From Dolomedes plantarius (taxonomy: Eukaryota; Arthropoda; Arachnida; Araneae; Dolomedidae), in contig OU015500.1 in assembly GCA_907164885.2 (NCBI GenBank), positions 56,860,757 through 56,924,756 of the forward strand: a stretch of 64,000 nt of DNA, in the 5' to 3' direction. Below, piece by piece: positions 61,431 to 64,000 of the stretch. Every line of letters begins with the position of its first letter. The stretch's first letter is position 1. Made by a program: the position numbers and the translations under genes. Under the pieces are notes generated by a model. The model was not told the origin of the DNA. It did no database searches and saw only the letters and a program-made list of their open reading frames with translations.

Positions 61431-61460
61431 GTTGTGCAGGGCGGGCCCTCCCCGCACAAC
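61431..61460. repeat. GC-rich imperfect palindrome
   Basis: 30 bases (GTTGTGCAGGGCGGG and its near-inverse CCCTCCCCGCACAAC) with two mismatched pairs. It has a GGGCCC core like the palindrome at 48372-48409. Confidence 0.8.
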
Positions 61461-63071
61461 AAATTCAGAAGAAACTCCAGTTTTTTATCCTAAAAATTAC
61501 TTGATTCAACCATATTAAAAATTATCTAATTTTCCCTAAATATTTGACATCTAATTTTTAAAAAAACTAAAATGATTATTCTTATTTACTAAAATTCGTG
61601 CACCTAACCCCATGGAGCGGAGAAGAAAATATAAATTACATAAATGTCTCCATTTGAGACAGAAGTTGACACAGAATGACTTAAAATTATTACAATCAAC
61701 ATATCAAATTAACTATAAAAGAATTTATACCAACCTATCATTAAAATACTAAAATCAAAGTTAACTAACACAAAATATAAATTGAAAGTGTAAGAACATG
61801 ATATTCAAAATTTCCCCTGTCAACACCCTCATTGCAACTCGTAGCCCAAGAAATATAAAATTTGTTCCCAAGCACCTTGAGTCCATTACCTAAAGCTGAG
61901 TCCTGACTTTAAAATGCAATAAAAGTTCTGAGTCTTCGAAACACGTACAGTTCTTGTAGAAAATTGGGGTGTCACAGAACTTCATACAAAATAAATTTTA
62001 TTTTTACTCTATTACCAAAATTCAAAAACCCTTCCTCAGATGTCTGTTATGGTAGTCATACTGCACAACAACACTGGGAATTTTATTAAGAGCTTTCAGC
62101 GTATTATCGGGGATACCTTATTCCTCCGAAACTTCAAATTTGACACAAAATAAATCAATAGTGAAAAACATAATCCCAAAAATATTTCAAATTCTCCCAA
62201 TATTTCAATAAATTTTCCGTTTTCACCATGATGTACAAATTTTTATACCTCTGAGTCTTACAGAATAATGAAGCATGTCTTTACACTCATGCTTATCTTG
62301 AAAATTAACGGGAGACCTCCCAAGATAGCCAACAAACCAAGTTTCAACCAAAAACACACAAGAAATAAACATCAAATATTAATACTAAAACACAATAAAC
62401 AAATTAAAAAGATCAAATTTAAGTGCTTTAAACCAAAAAATACACAATATTTATCAATATGAAAAAAACAATTAAATCATTGAGGTATGCAATTAAATTT
62501 CATTAAAACACTTTCCTATACATTTTAATATCATAAACTTTCCATTTCCTTCAAAACCAATTTTAATACCCTACTCAAGTTTGAAGTAAACATGGTTGAA
62601 CTCATGCTTAGTTCTGCTTCTAGACACAAGTGATTAAATATGTTAACATTACTCACACCTAATCAAAACTCACAGATCTACCAATTTCAAAATAAAAACC
62701 TCACACCTTACACCTTTACCAATGCAAATTGAATTCCCTACCTGACAAAACATTACTTATCAAAATAAATTTATATTAAGACAATAAAAATATACTTATA
62801 AATTATATCCAAAATTTTCAATTTTATACACTTGACAAACCGATATGCAATATATCGAAATAAACATTATTAATCAATAAACCTTAAAAATTATTTTACA
62901 AAATGACGAGACTGCCAAACAGCACAAAAAACCAAAATGGGACAATTTAACTTTAATATGTTCTAAAATTTTCCAATAACTATACCAAAACTCATAAATT
63001 TTCAAACATAAGCAAATTACAATTTTTCAAAATTTTATCAATATTTATACTAATACTCTGCTATCTAGCTT

Positions 63072-63087
63072 CCCCCCCCCCCTCCCG
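63072..63087 (-). repeat. Poly(C) / minus-strand polypurine tract
   Basis: C-run broken by one T, reading CGGGAGGGGGGGGGGA on the minus strand. It would suit a retroelement plus-strand primer, but no LTR could be matched. Confidence 0.5.
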
Positions 63088-63466
63088 AAAACAAAACAGG
63101 ATTGACTGGAGTGATCATCCCAGGAAAACAATATCAAATTGTACTTAATTCTTTTACAATATTAAAATTTTCATTTTGTATTACCAATAGTTTCAAACTG
63201 TCAGAAAATTTTTTTTTTATTGAATTTTAACTTGTCACCACAATTTCCAAAATTTACACAAAATTTTCACATTTTACATATAATAGTTACTTATTTCAAT
63301 TTTCATCAATACCATTTCAATTTAAAAATTTCAATACCTTAATGCCAAAAATAATTTTATCTTCAACTTGTACAATTGCAAATTTAACCATTTAAAACAT
63401 TTTTTTTCATATTTTTTAACTCGTTTTTATTTCTGTTTATTGTAATTCGTTTAAATTCTTCTTACC

Positions 63467-63882
63467 TTAACCTTGAATTTCTTGTACAACTTTTGACAAT
63501 TTTAGTGATCCTTTGATGAAGAATTTTGTTTGGTACATTTCATTTTCGTCAATTTTGGCAGTCCCGGAGAGCCACGGGAATCCTGTCTCATACACTCCAG
63601 CAATTGAAGAACATTTTTTGCAACGAGAGAGAAAGAAAAGAAAAATCCGCTGAAGTTCCACACACAAAAAATTTTCCGATGAGAAGATGGCACCAATCCC
63701 ACTGAAATTTGAAGCACAAATTTTGAACACTCGAAGCCGATGCATGCAGAAACGTCGCTTCCATTTTTTCTAAAATTTAATTGATTGCTATCTGGATGAA
63801 AAACAATTTCGCCGCACAATTTACACGACGAATACTCAACACCTAATAATTCCTGGATATCTCTCGCGATAAATTTAAGCAT
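63467..63882 (-). pseudogene. Cysteine-motif reading frames, possible Mutator-like N-terminus
   Basis: Two overlapping minus-strand frames lie in a GC-richer patch. The first (ATG 63882) reads MLKFIARDIQELLGVEYSS, then 'CKLCGEIVFHPDS', then 'FRKNGSDVSACIGFECSKF'. The order CxxCG, RK-G, S..IGFEC resembles the zinc-finger block of the Mutator-like pseudogene at 44277-45037 (CKNCG, RKGLSTSL, F-L-C-K-A-C). The second frame (to 63467) holds 'SRCKKCSSIAGVYETG'. No DGSWQKRG motif follows. It could be the first exon of an ordinary gene or the start of a transposase whose rest is lost. I do not assign a function with confidence. Confidence 0.35.
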
Positions 63883-64000
63883 AAACTTGAAATAGAAATC
63901 TTATTGAGCACAAGTCGAAGAATTTTCTTTACTCGATGAACTTTTTGGAGAAACCCGTGCACCGAAAAAAAATTTTTACCTTTTTCTTAAAATGATGAAA

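Larger units (their letters stand above)
60601..63466. other. Strand-asymmetric (G-poor) non-coding stretch
   Basis: From about 61150 onward the plus strand is rich in A, C and T with very few G, unlike the rest of the window. Internal structure: a diverged tandem repeat (61101-61430), a GC-rich palindrome (61431-61460) and a poly(C) tract (63072-63087, a polypurine tract on the minus strand). No coding frame over about 65 codons. It could be the 3' part of a minus-strand transcription unit or retroelement. Confidence 0.5.

Overview
The window reads as AT-rich, intron- or intergenic-type DNA of an arthropod nuclear genome. Spliced coding sequence is very sparse, there are long (TA)n tracts, and arthropod-type Tc1/mariner, Helitron, Mutator-like and LTR elements are present. 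The one exon I recognise is a Dscam-type first immunoglobulin exon. The Tc1 families resemble those I associate with spiders, so a chelicerate, probably a spider, is my best guess. That last step is inference and needs a database search. No bacterial-style genes, operons, rRNA, tRNA or CRISPR array were seen.

Layout. 1-5540 is mostly featureless AT-rich DNA with a GC-richer patch (232-716) and a 281-bp tandem duplication (2495-3055). 5542-7105 holds a mariner-type remnant abutted by a Helitron. 12977-14393 is a full-length Tc1-like element with perfect 162-bp inverted repeats but three stop codons in its transposase frame. 14620-18211 carries three Helitron copies, one keeping the helicase C-terminus. 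22022-22755 is a four-unit 183-bp tandem array. 25085-27300 has two mariner remnants. 27301-34442 holds almost nothing recognisable.

34443-35565 has a (TA)n tract, a 53-bp triplicate and a Helitron fragment. 37214-42275 is a non-coding LTR retroelement with 609-bp LTRs that differ at about five positions. 42290-42427 is a small MITE. 43043-45037 contains a Tc1 (DD34E) pseudogene and a Mutator-like transposase pseudogene. 45848-49380 has a dispersed duplicated sequence flanking (TA)n tracts, two Helitrons and a mariner remnant with inverted halves. 50290-51662 has a MITE and a TIR element with perfect 62-bp GC-rich ends. 53236-53990 is the tail of a non-LTR retrotransposon ORF2 (RNase H plus zinc finger).

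57623-57942 is the Dscam-type Ig exon (+ strand), with one base missing. 58648-60029 is a decayed Tc1 element. 60601-63466 is strongly G-poor on the + strand and leads into a cysteine-bearing reading frame on the - strand (63467-63882).

The genes do not form a pathway. The picture is one host exon set in large introns or flanks that several transposon classes have invaded, sometimes nested or end to end. I found no convincing new multi-gene system. The most unusual items are the inverted-halves mariner, the tandem Helitrons and their hairpin copy, the identical-TIR but stop-bearing Tc1, the GC-rich TIR element and the frameshifted Dscam exon.
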